From contig JAUVSX010000200.1 of NCBI GenBank assembly GCA_030596915.1, positions 1 through 6,209 on the forward strand: a stretch of 6,209 nucleotides of DNA. The letters run 5' to 3'. This stretch comes from Chloroflexota bacterium. GTDB lineage: Bacteria > Chloroflexota > Anaerolineae > B4-G1. Below the pieces are notes generated by a model. The model did not search any database. It was not told the origin of the DNA and saw only the letters and a program-made list of their open reading frames with translations. Below, piece by piece: positions 5,127-6,209 of this stretch (position 1 is its first letter; every line of letters begins with the position of its first letter). Made by a program: the position numbers and the translations under genes.

Positions 5127-6209
5127 GTGTTGCCAGAGCGGAGTCCTCTGCGTCAACCGCGCACGCCGTCTCCTACCCCTCGCGTAGCCCGCCTTCTCCG
5201 GCGCTGGCCGCCCACGGGGCGGGAGCGCACCTGGCACCCCAGCGGTGCGGACGAGCGCGCCGTTCTCCTGTGGCGCTACTTCCAGGCATCAGAGGGAGAA
5301 CACGTGGCTCTGCGCCGTGCGCGAGGGCTGGCCTACGTGATCGAGAAGGTCGGGATCGCCATCCACTATGACGAGCTAATCGTGGGGGAGGTGGGCCTAG
5401 AGGACGTGGCCAAGAGCCGCCCCGACGAGTTCGCCCTGGCCAGCGCCTACTGGCGGGAGAGGGCGGACCGGTTTGAGCACACGCTGGACACATTCACTAC
5501 GGCGCACCGGGCTAGGTCTTGCGGCCTGAGCTGGAAGTGGCACAGCCGGGACGGGCACGCGATTCCGGCCTTCGAGCACATCCTCTCAAGCGGGCTTGGC
5601 GGACTGCGAGCGCAGGCGCGAGCTGCGGCTGCGGCCTATCCGTCCGAGGAGTTGGACTACGACGCTCGCCAGATTCAGTGGCGGGCTATGGTGATCGCCC
5701 TCGAAGCGTTGGCGGACTACATTCGCCGCCACGCGGGCCTGGCGCGGGAGAAGGCAGCCGCCGAGGCGCGGCCGCGCCGCGTGCGAGAGCTCGAACGGAT
5801 TGCCGCCGCGTGTGAGAGCCTGGCCTCCGATCCGCCGGACGGATTTCGCCAGGCACTGCAGCTCGTCTGGTTCGTCCACCTGGGGATCAAGATGGACGAC
5901 GGCGGGGTGGGGCATTCCTTCGGCCGTTTCGACCAGTACCTGTATCCCTTCTACGCCGCCGATCGGAAGGCCGGTCTCTTGACGGAGGATGAGGCCTCGG
6001 AGCTTCTGGGGCTATTCTGGATCAAGCTTAACCGTGAGGGTGACGACCTTGCCCATCTCAGCCTTGGTGGCCAGACAGCGGAGGGCGCCGACGCTACCAA
6101 CGAGCTGAGCCTGCTGTGCCTGCAGGTGGATCGCTGGGTTGGCCGCAAGCAGCCCAATCTGTCCACACGCGTGCACGCGGGCACACCGGCTCGCTATTGG
6201 CTGGCACTC
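5127..6209 (+). CDS. Pyruvate formate-lyase-like glycyl radical enzyme, N-terminal part (3' end outside window)
   Basis: A frame with no stop runs from after the RraA gene to the window end; 361 codons are visible of a family that usually has about 780-850. Seen: RRARGLAYVIEKV and DELIVGEVG (63-90), AFEHILSSGLGGL (148-160), a long helical stretch with RVRELERIAAACESL (218-232), GFRQALQLVWFVHL (239-252), SFGRFDQYLYPFY (264-276) and LSLGGQTAEGADATNELS (311-328), followed by PNLSTRVHAGTP (343-354). All fit the PFL domain of glycyl radical enzymes, which include pyruvate formate-lyase, choline trimethylamine-lyase, diol dehydratases, decarboxylases and C-C-forming synthases. The catalytic cysteine and the C-terminal glycyl loop are outside, so activity and substrate are unknown. 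No activating radical-SAM enzyme is in the window. GTG 5127 is the best start; TTG 5130 is an alternative, and neither has a clear ribosome binding site. The first 30 residues are Arg/Pro-rich and unlike the family. The gene follows the RraA gene by 22 bases. Confidence 0.88.
   Translation, partial: MLPERSPLRQPRTPSPTPRVARLLRRWPPTGRERTWHPSGADERAVLLWRYFQASEGEHVALRRARGLAYVIEKVGIAIHYDELIVGEVGLEDVAKSRPDEFALASAYWRERADRFEHTLDTFTTAHRARSCGLSWKWHSRDGHAIPAFEHILSSGLGGLRAQARAAAAAYPSEELDYDARQIQWRAMVIALEALADYIRRHAGLAREKAAAEARPRRVRELERIAAACESLASDPPDGFRQALQLVWFVHLGIKMDDGGVGHSFGRFDQYLYPFYAADRKAGLLTEDEASELLGLFWIKLNREGDDLAHLSLGGQTAEGADATNELSLLCLQVDRWVGRKQPNLSTRVHAGTPARYWLAL

Noticed and set aside
5134..5150. CAGAG/CTCTG inverted pair downstream of the RraA gene, considered as a terminator or operator
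   Set aside because: The five-base arms are short, no T run follows, and the site lies within the inferred coding start of the glycyl radical enzyme.
5519..5815. 98-codon plus-strand frame inside the glycyl radical enzyme region
   Set aside because: It overlaps strong PFL-domain homology in another frame and contains no recognisable domain.

Overview
The window is a dense, single-strand (+) block of catabolic genes from a high-GC bacterium. Four of the six visible starts are inferred to be GTG or TTG, and the intergenic gaps are small. A glycyl radical enzyme, whose radical is destroyed by oxygen, points to an anaerobe or facultative anaerobe. Nothing in the window fixes the phylum; a high-GC anaerobe such as a Chloroflexota, Actinomycetota or clostridial lineage would fit. 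There are no RNA genes, insertion sequences or CRISPR arrays. No gap between genes exceeds about 70 bases.

Left block (1-2424): three genes joined by four-base stop/start overlaps. They are the C-terminal part of a dihydropyrimidinase/D-hydantoinase-like amidohydrolase, a cyclase-family (kynurenine formamidase-like) hydrolase, and an EamA/DMT ten-helix permease. The cyclase gene is split by two compensating frameshifts; it is either a young pseudogene or carries sequence errors.

Right block (2492 to the window end): a near-consensus promoter (TAGACA, 16 bp, TATAAT) overlaps the permease stop codon and precedes an SsnA-family aminohydrolase. Next come a small GAF protein of the free methionine-(R)-sulfoxide reductase type, an RraA-family protein, and the first 361 codons of a pyruvate formate-lyase-like glycyl radical enzyme that runs off the window.

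How they may work together (inference): dihydropyrimidinase and cyclase-family enzymes open cyclic amides or cleave amide bonds, SsnA is a predicted aminohydrolase, and the permease could move substrate or product. SsnA and a hydantoinase-like protein (HyuA) are also encoded together in the E. coli region linked to anaerobic purine breakdown. A pathway for anaerobic degradation of a nitrogen heterocycle is therefore a reasonable hypothesis, with RraA (possible aldolase or decarboxylase) and the glycyl radical enzyme acting on the carbon skeleton. The substrate cannot be read from the sequence.
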